DNA of 64,000 nucleotides from Venturia oleaginea (taxonomy: Eukaryota; Ascomycota; Dothideomycetes; Venturiales; Venturiaceae): positions 1 to 64,000 of the forward strand of contig JABMLP010000043.1 in assembly GCA_013176395.1 (NCBI GenBank), written 5' to 3'. The notes beneath the pieces were generated by a model. It made no database searches. It saw nothing but the letters and a program-made list of their open reading frames with translations, and was not told the DNA's origin. The position numbers were made by a program, and so were the translations under genes. How positions within the stretch are numbered: the stretch's first letter is position 1; each line of letters starts with the position of its first letter. Positions 35,137-45,655 of this stretch are shown here, one piece after another.

Positions 35137-35833
35137 ATGAAAATAATAAGCGAAAACAACTTAAATATGAATTTGTTAAACTTATCTTTAAATAAATCTG
35201 GTATCTATCTAATTACTAATTTGGTTAACGGTAAAAAGTATGTAGGAAGTTCTGTAGTTTTAAAAAGAAGATTTAAAGAATATTCAAATCCTCTGTATAT
35301 TACTAGAAATTTAAAAAAAGGTAATAGTAAACTACTTAATGCTCTTTTGAAGTATGGTTACCTTAATTTTGAATTTAAAATATTAGAAACTATTGAGTTT
35401 TTACCTTCTAATACTAAATCAGAAAGAAGAACATTACTCTTGGAAAGAGAACAATATTATATTGATGAAATTAAACCAGAATATAATATTAATCTAAAGG
35501 CTGGTAGTAACTTCGGAAGAGTTTTTTCTCCCCGCCTGCGGCACAGAAGTTAGAAAAAAAATGAGTTTGGCTAAAACAGGAAAACCTGGAAATAAAAAAG
35601 GAGCTGTTTTATCACCAGAATCAAGAGCTTTATTTAGAGAGAAAAGTGGAAAGGCCAAAGGTGTAGCAATGCTAAATGAAAATAATAAAGTATTAAGTTA
35701 TTTTAAATCTATTCAATTAGCTAGTGAAGCCACAGGAATCTCTAGAATTAGAATAAGTAGATGTGCCAGAGGTATTAGAAAAGAATTAAGAGAAAACGGA
35801 AAAGTATTTAAATTTCAATATTGTGATCTTTAA
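35137..35833 (+). pseudogene. GIY-YIG endonuclease broken by a GC palindrome, rnl intron 4
   Basis: The N-terminal part has SGIYLITNLVNGKKYVGSS and the Glu helix LEREQYYIDEIKPEYNI. At 35532-35544 a 13-nt GC palindrome shifts the frame and gives a stop at 35551. Without it, the frame runs through FSPEVRKKMSLAKTGKPGN (NUMOD3-like) to a NUMOD1-like end (SIQLASEATGISRIRISRC) and TAA 35833. This single insertion is the only lesion I see, so inactivation looks recent. Confidence 0.9.
35532..35544 (+). repeat. GC-rich palindromic 13-mer insertion, site 2
   Basis: Identical to 30855-30867 (CCGCCTGCGGCAC), again next to TCTCC. It causes a frameshift in the GIY-YIG gene of rnl intron 4. Confidence 0.88.
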
Positions 35834-36269
35834 TCATAATTTTTACTACTTTAATTTATTTAGTAGCTTTTGTCGCTTTAATTAGCAATAATTAAAAGAA
35901 AATTGGGTTAATTTCAAGGATATCTCTATCTCCCTTTAGTTCCTATCTCCCATCTATGGTGAAAGGTGAAAAGGGGAGGGAGACAATTTGAAGCGAAGCT
36001 GCTATTAACTGTACTTTAATTTTTGTATAAGCAAAAATAAGTATAATAGTAGAACGTTCAACGACTAGTGGGTGAGTTCAGTTAGCAATAATCCCACCAC
36101 GAACGCCCTTCAACTAGTCTGTAATAGTTGATGACATAGTCTGAACCGTTTAGTGATAAATGGATACTTAAGATAAAGAGCTTAAGTGATAACAAAATTG
36201 AAAAGTTACGCTAGGGATAACAGGCTGATAGCTGGTGAGAGTACACATTGTCCCGGCTGTTTGGCACCT

Positions 36270-36595
36270 TAAATACATTGGGGAATATAAATAGAAATAT
36301 GTATATAGAAATTGGCTATATGCTGAAACACCCTAAAGCTTTAAGTACTCATTTATTTTAAATAATAAATTGTAATAATCTTAATGATTGGGCAATCAGC
36401 AGGGAAGTTACTTATTTAGGTTATAGCAACTGTAAAATTTGTAACCCCTCAACGACTACACGCCAACATCCAGTAGCTACATAAAGGTATTCTTATGCTG
36501 GATGAAGATATAGTCTAATCTTAATTGAAAATTTAAGCTCTCAATCCTATTAATAATAAAGGTAAGAGGGGTGTATATTTTATATACTAATATTG
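36270..36595 (+). mobile_element. rnl intron 5, small ORF-less group I (IB-like)
   Basis: A 326-nt intron between TTTGGCACCT and CGATGTCGACTC. It carries a complete-looking core (CTATATGCTGAAACACCC, AATCAGCAGGGAAG, CCCTCAACGACTACACG, AAGATATAGTC) and no ORF. It is the shortest intron in the window. Confidence 0.9.
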
Positions 36596-36679
36596 CGATG
36601 TCGACTCAACCTATCCTCCGGGGGTAGAAGCTTGGAAGGGTTCGGCTGTTCGCCGATTAAAAGGTTACGCGAGTTGGGT

Positions 36680-37748
36680 TTAATAATTAACAAGTAATAA
36701 CGACTTGTATAAATAATCATGTTAATAAAACAGCGTATATATAACATATTAAAAGAGTATGTAATAAATTAATTACATATGTTAGACACTATCAAAATAA
36801 AAATTAAAATTTATATGGAAAACAGTAATACTTTACCAAAACATCTTCATGATGTTTTAATTGGATTAATGTTGGGGGACGGTTATTTATATAAAACTTC
36901 TCAGACAAGTAACAGTAGATTTGAGATGAGTTTTGGAACTGATAGAGTAAGTTTTGCTGAATGGGTAGCTAATCTATTTAAAGATTATTCTAATACTGGA
37001 ATTATAAAAATTTATTATAAAAAAGGTACACCTTTCTCTAAATTTAATTATAGATTCAAAACTAAAACATTACCATTATTTAATGATTACCATGATCTTT
37101 TTTATGTAAAAAATAATGTCACTTTGAAATATAAAAAAGTAGTTCCTTCTAATATTAATTCTTTAATGAATCCAGTTGTTTTAGCTTATTTGTTAATGTC
37201 TGATGGTAATTTCGATAAATCTAGAAATAGAATTAGAATTTATACCAATAGTTATTCAAAAGTAGAAGTGGAAAGATTAGCTAAATCTATTCAATCTAAT
37301 TTAGATATTTATGTTGGTGTAATGCATGATAGAAAGGACCAATGGATTTTAACAATAGGAGCACTACAATTAGATAAATTAAGAGATATTGTAAAATCTC
37401 ATTTTGAACCTAGCATGTTATATAGAATCGGAATTTAACATAATGATTTATACTACATTATTATATTATAATAAGCCCCCTTATACCAAGGTTGGTTTAA
37501 GGAAAACCGGATAAATTGCAAGGAAAACTTTAATCTTAAAGTCAATTTGCAGCCAAAGCTTGCATAAAGTGAAAAATATTTTATGTATTTTTATATCAAG
37601 AAGGTTCAACGACTAACAGGTGAGTATCACTAACAATAAACCTGACACGAAAATCCGGCGTTAATAAAACAAATTAACGATGACATAGTCTGAACAGTGG
37701 CGTGAGTTACTGAGATAGAGTTTAAATTACTCTATGATAACAAAATTG
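36680..37748 (+). mobile_element. rnl intron 6, group I
   Basis: It splits GAGTTGGGT | TTAATACGACG in the peptidyl-transferase region. The 3' core has TTCAACGACTAACAGGTGAG and GACATAGTCTGAAC. The ORF is in the 5' half. Confidence 0.9.
36779..37438 (+). CDS. LAGLIDADG (type 2) homing endonuclease, rnl intron 6
   Basis: A free-standing ORF of 219 aa. Motif 1 is DVLIGLMLGDGYLYK and motif 2 LAYLLMSDGNFDKS, of the LAGLIDADG_2 family that includes I-SceI-like enzymes. It ends PSMLYRIGI, the family's usual C-terminus. It is complete, with both acidic residues present. An internal ATG at 36812 is an alternative start. Confidence 0.92.
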   Translation: MLDTIKIKIKIYMENSNTLPKHLHDVLIGLMLGDGYLYKTSQTSNSRFEMSFGTDRVSFAEWVANLFKDYSNTGIIKIYYKKGTPFSKFNYRFKTKTLPLFNDYHDLFYVKNNVTLKYKKVVPSNINSLMNPVVLAYLLMSDGNFDKSRNRIRIYTNSYSKVEVERLAKSIQSNLDIYVGVMHDRKDQWILTIGALQLDKLRDIVKSHFEPSMLYRIGI

Positions 37749-38345
37749 TTAATACGACGTGAGTCAGTATGGTCCCTATCTTCTGGAGGGATAAATAGTA
37801 AAAAGGGGCAGACCTTCTAGTACGAAAGGATCAATAGGCTGTGTTTCCCTAGTGTACCAATTGTAATTCTCTGTTTTTTAGTTTTTAAAAAAAAGATTAA
37901 AGAAAGATTAAAGCATAGTTGGGTAGCCACAAACATGATAGATAAGCGCTGAATGAATATTAAGCAGGAAGCTATCCCCTAGATACTATCTTATTGATTA
38001 TCATTTTAATTAATATTTTTATTAATTTTCTTTTTAATCAATGTGAATAAGAAATAGAACATTTCTAAATAGGATGCAAATGAAAGTGCTGTAAAGTATT
38101 TAGTTTAGCATTACTAATTTATTATAAAGACTGGATGTTATTAATTGTTTTTTAATATTAATAGAATACAAAATCTCAATAAAAAAATAAGGGGGCCTAT
38201 TTGTTCGCTTTTTAAATTAGGACACTGCCTTATGAAGGTTAAATTTATTTTAAAAGTTGTAATAAGATATTAATGAGTGTTTACCTTTTATAAAAATTTA
38301 ATTTTTTAACTTTACCCTAAGAAAGAAAAATTAAAAAAAAAATAT

Positions 38346-38421
38346 AGAATTATGTTTACAGTTGGTCCCTGTAGTAAATTTAATTTATAGTAAGGTTCGA
38401 TTCCTTCTTAATTCTAGTCAA
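38346..38421 (+). pseudogene. tRNA-like remnant without a clear anticodon
   Basis: Acceptor-like ends AGAATTA/TAATTCT pair fully, and a T arm AAGG-TTCGATT-CCTT is present. The centre folds as TAAAT/ATTTA with no room for a 7-nt anticodon loop. It is probably a decayed tRNA. Confidence 0.35.
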
Positions 38422-38427
38422 AATTAA

Positions 38428-38498
38428 AATTTCTTAGATTAATGGTAGAACATCATTCTTCTAAAATGTCAAATTAGGTTCGATTCCAAAATAGAATG
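38428..38498 (+). tRNA. Possible degenerate tRNA-Arg (UCU)
   Basis: The anticodon arm CATT-CTTCTAA-AATG gives UCU and the T loop is TTCGATT. The D stem, T stem and acceptor stem each contain mismatches. It could be a divergent working tRNA, since no other UCU tRNA is in the window, or a pseudogene. Confidence 0.4.
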
Positions 38499-38966
38499 AA
38501 GATCAAATGACTCCAAATAAAAACTAAATTGTTACAGTGTAAAAAAAAATAAAAAAAAGGGTGTGTAAGTATCTTAATTCTAAAAATAAAATATGCTTAC
38601 TATTAAATAAAAGGTTCTTAAAAATTTTAGATATAAACCTAAAAAAATTAAATTAAAAATCATCCTTAATATTTAAAGTAATAATGTAATTATTTTATGT
38701 AATTGTGTTTTACAATTTTAGTAAAGTCCTTATTAAATATTCCTTTATAAAATAAAACTAAAAGAACTAGTATTGATAAATAAATCAATATTAAATCAAG
38801 CAATCATATAATTTATTAAAAAAATATATAAACATTATTGTTAGTTATGATACAATAATTTATATTTATAAATCTTCTATGAAGTCTTTATAGACAAATC
38901 ATAAAAATGCTAACAGACAAAATTAATTTTATTAAATAAAAAAAGTTTAATAAAAATCAAATATAT

Positions 38967-41900
38967 ATGTTATTAAACATAAATAGAAATTTATTTCAAA
39001 GTTTTCCATTCCATTTAGTAACTATATCTCCATGGCCTATATTAGTGAGTTTTTCATTATTAAATTTAACATTAGGAGCAGTATTATCAATGCATGGATA
39101 TGGTGATTTTACCTTTATAGTAGGTTTAGCTTCAACAGGATTAGGAATGTTATTATGGTTTAGAGATATCATTTTAGAAGCAACTTATTTAGGATGTCAC
39201 ACTACTCAAGTACAAAAAGGATTAACAATAGGAGTAATTTTATTTATTGTTAGTGAAGTATTTGCATTCTTATCTGTATTCTGGGCATTCTTCCATTCAA
39301 GTTTAAGTCCAAGTGTAGAAATTGGAGGAGTATGGCCACCACAAGGTATAGAAGCATTATCAGCATTTGGAATACCATTATTAAATACTTTCTTATTATT
39401 AAGTAGTGGATCAACTATAACATTTGGACACCATGTGCGCCGTCCGCGCATCTTTATCAAATTCTCACAAGAGAATATATATCACTCATACATATATGCA
39501 GTCGGTGAGTTAGGTCGAGGGGAAAGCCCAAGGCTGAACATAGCATCTCACATCAAAGCTGGTATACTGTTAAACCTTCTAACCAGTATTCACAGCCAGA
39601 CTGTTCCTCCTATGGTTAAGACTATACTGTTTGAAGTTCATTATCCATTGCCCTCGCCCAAAGGGGATCATCTTGGAAGGGATGGGATGTTTAAAAACTG
39701 TAGCCAACTGCATGGTGGTTGGTCTATATGGGTAGTTCTTACAAGTTATGTAATAAACATAATCAAGGATAAGAGTGAACAACCTAAGGGAGGTAATTGA
39801 ATAAACGGTGCGACCACGGGATTGCCTAAGGGAAGTAATTCCTATGGTAACAGAACAATCATAGTACCTAGTATACTTAAAAACAAGTCATACCAGGGAA
39901 GGGTTGTAGTGAATGGTGTTTCAAGCAACAGAAATTACAGCACAGGAAGTGCTACGACCCTCGAAGTCAATGTAACAAAGAAACTTGAAAGTTTATTTGT
40001 GAGATCCTCACAATTTATTTCTGAACCTGTCGACAGAGACTTGTATAAACTATTATGTAATGTTGATCTACTAAGTTTGGCTTATGATAAACTTAGAAGC
40101 AAACCAGGTCAAATGACACCTGGTGTAAGCCCGGAGACCTTAGACGGAATGTCCAAGGAAGTCCTTAAAGAAATTTCTGACAGATTGAGAGATGAATCTT
40201 TCCAATTTCATCCAGGTAGAAGAATTCTTATACCGAAGGCCTCCGGAGGTACTAGACCCTTAACCATCGCCCCTCCGAGAGATAAATTAGTTCAAGAAGC
40301 CATGAGAATGATTCTAGAAGCGGTTTTCGAACCTACATTCTCTGACTCAAGTCACGGTTTTAGACCAGGAAGAGGTTGCCATACGGCTCTAAAAGCGGTA
40401 AGACAAAACTTCCAACCTTCCATCTGGATCATCGAAGGGGACATCTCAAAATGTTTCGACTCTATCGATCACTCTAAACTTATGAAAATAATTGAGGATA
40501 AAATTCTAGACAGAAAGTTTACCAAACTGATCTGGAAATCTCTTAAAGCTGGGTATTTTGAATTTACAATATACCACAACAACATAATTGGTACTCCACA
40601 AGGATCAATTATTAGCCCTATTCTAGCGAACATCTTTATGTCCCAGCTAGATAAAAAGGTTGAGCAATTGAAAAAAGATTTTGATATTGGTAATAAATCA
40701 AAATTGTCGACCGTAGCTAGCAACTATCACAACAGAATTGCCTACGCTAAGAAAAGAGGCAGAATGGATTTAGTTCTAAGTCTCGCTAAAGAGGCTAGAA
40801 GATATCCCTCCGCGGACTTTAATGATCCCAACTTCAAGAAATTATCGTATGTAAGATACGCTGATGATTGGATGATAGGTATTAAAGGTACCTACGAGGA
40901 AACTATTCAAATCCTTAATTTGGTAAGAAGTCATCTTAATGAGATGGGTCTTACTCTTAGCGAAAAGAAAACCAAAATAACCAATCTGAACACCTCGAGA
41001 GCTCTATTTCTAGGGACCTATATAAATAGAGCTACGGAATACTCTTTCTCAAGACCTAGTCACAGCCAGTATCTTAAGAGAAATTCTAAGAAACTTAGAC
41101 TGGAAGCTCCAATAGAACATATTCTAAACAAGCTGAAAGACGCTGACTTCTGGAGAAACGGTAAACCTAGCCCTAAGTTAGTGTGGCTTCCCCTAGAACA
41201 TAGACAGATAATCCATTTATACAACGCTGTCTTTAGAGGGTACCTAAATTACTATAGCTTTACTCATAATTACCCTCGAATAGTAAGTAGACTTGGCCTA
41301 ATACTTAGACAGTCTTGCGCCAAACTACTTGCCACAAAATTCTCTTTAGGTACAATGGCCAAAACCTTCGATAAATTTGGTAGAAGCCTTTCCGTTACTC
41401 ATATCAATGATTCTAATAAGAAGAAAGTACATAGTTTTCTAAACCCTAGTTACAAAATCACCTTAAAATTCTTAATCAACAGCTCACCTATAATCAAAGC
41501 CTTATATGGATCTGTCTCGCTATCTACCCTTGATGATCTGGTATGCTCTATCTGCAAATCAGACTACAGAGTAGAAATGCATCACGTAAGATTCATGAAA
41601 GACTTGAACCCCAAATTAGGTGATATTGATAAATTAATGATTAGAGCTAATAGAAAGCAAATTCCTCTCTGCAGAGAATGTCACATGGATTATCATCACA
41701 GAAATAAATCTAAGAATCCCACAAACAAATAATATCATTCATGGAGAGCCTAGTGATGCGAAAGTATCCCGCTGGGTTCGGGAAAGAGGCGTATGTCTCC
41801 CTTACAGGAACTGCGACCTTAGTTCATGCTTTAATTAAAGGAGATAGAAAAAAAGCTATAATAGGAGGATTATTAACTATTATCTTAGCTATTGTTTTCA

Positions 41901-44900
41901 CTGCTTTACAATATGTTGAATATTTTAATGCACCATTTACTATAACAGATTCAGTATTTGGTACAACATTCTATGCTTCAACAGGTTTACATGGGTTAAT
42001 AACAATAGCTCCTACCAAATTAAATAAAAAAAATTCTGTATATATTAGAAAAGTTCACTCCAATATTAAAAAAATAGATACACCATTTTTAGAATGGCTT
42101 ACAGGTTTTGTAGATGCTGAAGGTAATTTTAATATTAGTTTGCGAAATTACAAAAGTCAAGACAATAAATACAATAGTTTAATTCTTACATTTCAAATAG
42201 GTCTTCATATTGACGATTTAGAAGTTTTAAAGTTTATACAAAAAAAATTAGGATGCGGAAAAATAACTATTTCGAAAAACAGATGTAATTTTTTTGTCAA
42301 TGATCAAGCGTCATTAATTAATATTATAGTCCCAGTTTTTAATTTAGTTTCATTAAAAAGTTCTAAGTATTTTCAGTTTTTAATCTTTGAAAAAGCAGTA
42401 AATTTAATTAAAAACAAAGGTCATCTAACCGATAGTGGAAGAAATGAAATTATAAAATTTTATCATGAAATAAAAAATCCTTCCATCTATTTAGAGGCAA
42501 GCCCAGCCCTATCACATTTAAATAAATATTGGTTAGGTGGTTTCGTTGATGGTGATGCCTCATTTTCAGCACGTTTAAATAGACCTGTTTTTAAATTTGA
42601 AAACCATGTAAAAGAATTACCCTTATTTAGGGTCATAGAGGACTATTTTCAATTTGGTAATACACGAACAACTGGAAATAAATCTACCCAAATGGTCATA
42701 TTAGAATTTAATAATATACATTTTTTAAAAAATGTCATTGTTCCGCTTTTTACTAGAACTAAATTATTAAATAGTAAGAAAAAAAAAGATTTTAATGATT
42801 TTTGTGTTTTAGTTAATATTTATTATTATGGTTATCATACCATAGCGGAAGGTGAATCTTTAGCTAGAGAAATAATAAGTAATTGGAATAATTTTAGATT
42901 ATCAACTTATAAAACTCCATTTATAGATTTTAATAAAAAGTATCAAATACTATCTAATATTCCTTCTCCATTTATAATTAAAGATGGTGGATTAAGATTT
43001 TATAGAGATACTTTAAATTTAGTATCTGACAAAGTAAGAATAACGGCTATTGATCATTTAAATAATGAATTAGTTTTTTCAAGTATTAGTGAATGTAGTA
43101 GAATATTACAGATAGATAGGTATAATATAAAAAAATATTTACTTAACGGTCAGATTTACAAAAATTATAGGTTTAAATTTAACAATTTTATTTATTTTGA
43201 CAGAAAAGAGGGTTAATTGCATAGAAATCCTAAATTTTTTTTTGGACAATTTGCAGCCAAGCTTATATTAAACATAATTATTCTAAAAAAACATATGTTT
43301 TAATAAACTTTTCTTTGTTTTTAAGAAAAATCATATATCTATTTTATATAGAATAGTATTTAGAATATGCAAATAAAATTAATATTTGAAGGTTCAACGA
43401 CTAGAAAGTGAGTATTTATGTAAACAATAATCTTTCCACGAACACCCTCCAATAGATTTATCTATTGATGAAATAGTCTGAACAACAGCGTAAGTTGTTG
43501 AAATAATATTAAATGTATTATGATAACAAATTTGTACATTCAATTTCCTATTGGGACAGGAAAAGTAGTGTAAAAAAGTATATTTACTCTAGATCTTTTT
43601 TTACAAATACTTCCCGTAATAATAAAAAAAAACATGCGGTCTAAAGACCAACAAATTTACCTTATAGATCCTTGGTTTATTTCAGGTTTTATCGATGCAG
43701 AAGGTTGTTTTTCTATTAGAGTTAGAAAATCTATAAAAACTAAAATAGGTTGGCATGTAGAATGTATATTTTCAATCAATCTTCATTCTCGAGACTATCC
43801 ACTTTTAAAAGAAATTCAAGCTTATTTTGGGGGTGTAGGTATAATAATAGAGGGAAAAAATAGTTGTGGGTACTACGTATCTTCTATAGAACAGTTAACA
43901 ACTGTAATTATCCCTCACTTTGTTAAATACCCTATAATTTCTCAAAAGCTTGCAGATTTCCTCCTTTTTAAAACCGCTGTAAATATTGTTAATACCAAGG
44001 AACATTTAACAATGAAAGGTTTACAGAGAATTGTGTCTCTTAAAGCTTCTATTAATCTCGGTTTAAACAATGAATTAATGGTTGCTTTCCCTGATACTGT
44101 GCCAACCTTAAGACCTTTAGTTGAAAGTACGAAGATAATTGCTAAAGCTAAGTCTTCGGTCAACTATGAAATTCCTCTTACCACGCCGGGTAGCTCAAAA
44201 TTGATGAAAGTTGGACAGTGGATGGCGGGTTTTGTTTCCGGGGATGGTTGTTTTGCGGTTACTGAAAACAAATCTTCTTCTAAAGTTTATGTAAGATTAG
44301 TATTTAGTATCTCTCAACATAGTAGAGATTCATCTCTAATGAGAAGTTTTGTTGATTTCTTTACTTGCGGTGTATATCGTTCAACCTCCGTCAACCGAAC
44401 TACGGTATATTTTGAATGTTTGAGTTTTTCAGACAATTATGAAAAAATCATGCCGTTTTTCCGTGAATTCAACATAAGAGGTAGAAAAGCGAAAGATTTT
44501 GATGATTGGTGTAAAGTAGCCAAAATAATCAAAGCCAAGGATCATTTAACCAAAGAAGGATTTGATTTGGTTTGTCAAATAAAATCTGAGATGAATAAAG
44601 GAAGATAGTCAGCATAGTTTTTAGAAGGGTTGACACCCCTTTGCCGCAGAGGGTTGAATTACGGACTCCTTCCGTGCTATAGTAATTAGGGTAAGATGCT
44701 ATTTAGGTCTCCCTGCTCTTTTTTAATTTATCTATATAAATTAAATGTGGCAAAAAGGAAGGATATAAAAAGTATAATAACTCCCTTTTGGTACTTGTAC
44801 TATACTTTTTAAGAAGTAAATTTTTAATTTAATCTTAGGTTTATACTAAACTGCCAAACTCCGGGAAAGCCCTAAAGACAATAATACCACCTTATATATA

Positions 44901-45426
44901 GTGAAAAGTCTAATAATAAGTACCATTACTAATCATAATGGGTGAGGTAATAAGTTATTGTATTAAGGAAACTTAAATGGGTAATCGCGGAACTAACCTA
45001 TATTAATCTTTTTAATATGGAAAAGCGCATCGAGTAGACGGTAGTTGTTATAGAAGAAGGGATAGATCTTTAATATTTCGAGTCTAGTACCTCTTCTGTA
45101 ATTAAGGTGTACTCAGTCTTCCTTAGAAATATGGAAATAACTTTACGTCCTAGCTAAGTCAGATTTATAAGGTTTGCGTGTTTGTACATACATATGTAAT
45201 AACTATAAAAGTTACACACGTCTAAATCGTTTGATATGCTGAAGTAAAGATAGACACGGTTATAATTGGAACAATTTTTATAACAGTAGGTTTCTTTAGA
45301 ATAATCAACTATCATTTAACTAATAGTCACCATATTGGATATGAAGCAAGTATCTTATACTGGCACTTTGTAGATGTTGTATGGTTATTCTTATTCATAG
45401 CAGTATATTACTGGGGTGGAAACTAA
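38967..45426 (+). CDS. cox3: Cytochrome c oxidase subunit 3 (4 exons, one of 5 nt)
   Basis: A core membrane subunit of complex IV. Exons are 38967-39434, 41828-41996, 43535-43539 and 45259-45426, totalling 810 nt or 269 aa, the usual length. Landmarks are [60 protein letters not shown] | [19 protein letters not shown] | LH | VIIGTIF, and [21 protein letters not shown] at the end. The 5-nt exon TACAT supplies the last two bases of a Leu codon and a His codon. Without it, conserved LH is missing and the frame is broken. Intron 1 is group II, introns 2 and 3 are group I. Confidence 0.93.
39435..41732 (+). CDS. Group II intron reverse transcriptase/maturase with HNH domain
   Basis: The stand-alone form from ATG 39822 is 636 aa. 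The frame is also open back to cox3 exon 1 if TGA at 39798-39800 is Trp, so an exon-fused product is possible. RT motifs, counted from ATG 39822: [15 protein letters not shown] (133-147), HGFRPGRG (178-185), [13 protein letters not shown] (205-217), [16 protein letters not shown] (257-272) and [11 protein letters not shown] (343-353), with the catalytic YADD. A maturase region follows. The C-terminus has [14 protein letters not shown] and [10 protein letters not shown], an HNH nuclease of the usual group II type. It should support splicing and retrohoming. It appears fully intact. Confidence 0.95.
41746..41779 (+). other. Group II intron domain V (cox3 intron 1)
   Basis: A 34-nt stretch, GAGCCTAGTGATGCGAAAG then TATCCCGCTGGGTTC, lies 14 nt after the RT stop codon. 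It holds the catalytic AGC-like and bulge layout of domain V, and is distinct from the rnl and rns versions. Confidence 0.82.
41997..43216 (+). CDS. LAGLIDADG homing endonuclease with extra C-terminal domain, cox3 intron 2
   Basis: It is read in frame from cox3 exon 2. The motifs are [16 protein letters not shown] and [15 protein letters not shown]. The enzyme part ends near NNFRLSTYK, but the ORF continues about 100 residues into a NUMOD1-like DNA-binding segment ([26 protein letters not shown]). Such a tail is common on GIY-YIG enzymes, less so on LAGLIDADG proteins. Motif 2 ends D-A instead of D-G but keeps the acidic residue. Confidence 0.9.
41997..43534 (+). mobile_element. cox3 intron 2, group I
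   Basis: It splits a Leu codon (T | TA) after STGLHG. The 3' core TTCAACGACTAGAAAGTGAG and GAAATAGTCTGAAC match the cox1 intron 2 type. It ends in G one base before the 5-nt exon. Confidence 0.88.
43540..45258 (+). mobile_element. cox3 intron 3, group I
   Basis: It begins after the 5-nt exon and ends in G before GTTATAATTGG. The core lies at 44840-45250 (CCAAACTCCGGGAAAGCCC, GGTAATCGCGGAACTAACC, GCATCGAGTAGACGGTAG). It is the same intron type as rnl intron 1, nad5 intron 1 and cox2 intron 2, but here the core follows the ORF. Confidence 0.88.
43634..44608 (+). CDS. LAGLIDADG homing endonuclease, cox3 intron 3
   Basis: 324 aa from ATG 43634. The motifs are [16 protein letters not shown] and [15 protein letters not shown], with both acids present, ending IKSEMNKGR. 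The exon 3 frame (TTA CAT TCA ATT...) stays open from the splice site up to an A9 run at 43624-43632, then would need a one-base shift to enter this ORF. The ORF may once have been exon-fused, or may use frameshifting. The G/C content of its second half is higher than in neighbouring ORFs. Confidence 0.91.
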   Translation: MRSKDQQIYLIDPWFISGFIDAEGCFSIRVRKSIKTKIGWHVECIFSINLHSRDYPLLKEIQAYFGGVGIIIEGKNSCGYYVSSIEQLTTVIIPHFVKYPIISQKLADFLLFKTAVNIVNTKEHLTMKGLQRIVSLKASINLGLNNELMVAFPDTVPTLRPLVESTKIIAKAKSSVNYEIPLTTPGSSKLMKVGQWMAGFVSGDGCFAVTENKSSSKVYVRLVFSISQHSRDSSLMRSFVDFFTCGVYRSTSVNRTTVYFECLSFSDNYEKIMPFFREFNIRGRKAKDFDDWCKVAKIIKAKDHLTKEGFDLVCQIKSEMNKGR

Positions 45427-45655
45427 TATCTATCACTAAAAATATAAATATATAAAAATAAAGAATATTATATATTTATCATATTACACTATGTATATTT
45501 AGAAATAATAAATATATATAATTATATTTTATAAATAAATCAAAGGTTAAAAAGAAAATTACCTTATTTATAAAATAATAAAACATAAAATGGAGTAGTC
45601 TCCATTTTCTTATCATATTACAAGTACCCAAAGGATAAGCTAAATATTTAAACTT

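Larger units (their letters stand above)
34951..36200 (+). mobile_element. rnl intron 4, group I
   Basis: It splits AATCGAT | AAAAGTTACGC just upstream of the classical omega site. The core strings TTCAACGACTAGTGGGTGAG and GACATAGTCTGAACC near the 3' end match the cox1 intron 2 type. Confidence 0.88.
27870..38135 (+). rRNA. rnl: Large subunit rRNA (7 exons)
   Basis: This is the mitochondrial 23S-type rRNA. Conserved strings appear in order: GAAATCAACCGAGACTCCG, GGCGAGTGAAATCGGACC, TACCGTGAGGGAAAG, ATTAGACCCGAAGC, GATAGCTGGTTTTC, AAGGTCCCAAAT, GCTGACATGAGTAACG, GGAACTCGGCAAG, GACTGTTTACTAAAAACAC, GGTAGCAAAATAAATTGGCC, GTTTGACTGGGGCGGTC, GGGATAACAGGCTGAT, GGGTTCGGCTGTTCGCC and CTTCTAGTACGAAAGGATC. 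Exons are about 27870-28649, 29919-30302, 31818-32672, 34388-34950, 36201-36269, 36596-36679 and 37749-38135. The two termini and the edges of intron 2 are approximate. Peptidyl-transferase domain V is cut into small exons of 69 and 84 nt. Confidence 0.93.
38136..38966 (+). other. Spacer between rnl and cox3
   Basis: About 830 AT-rich bases. Apart from two tRNA-like stretches (listed separately) I see no gene. Confidence 0.5.
39435..41827 (+). mobile_element. cox3 intron 1, group II with reverse transcriptase
   Basis: It starts with GTGCGCCGTCCGCGC directly after the FGHH exon and ends TTCAT before GCTTTAATTAAAGG. Domain V is at 41746-41779. The whole element is clearly richer in G and C than its surroundings. 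Exon and ORF are in one frame if TGA at 39798 is Trp. Confidence 0.92.

Noticed and set aside
44640..44700. GC-rich stretch (TTTGCCGCAGAGGG) considered as another GC-cluster insertion
   Set aside because: It lies next to the ribozyme part of cox3 intron 3, shows no short perfect palindrome, and interrupts no frame.
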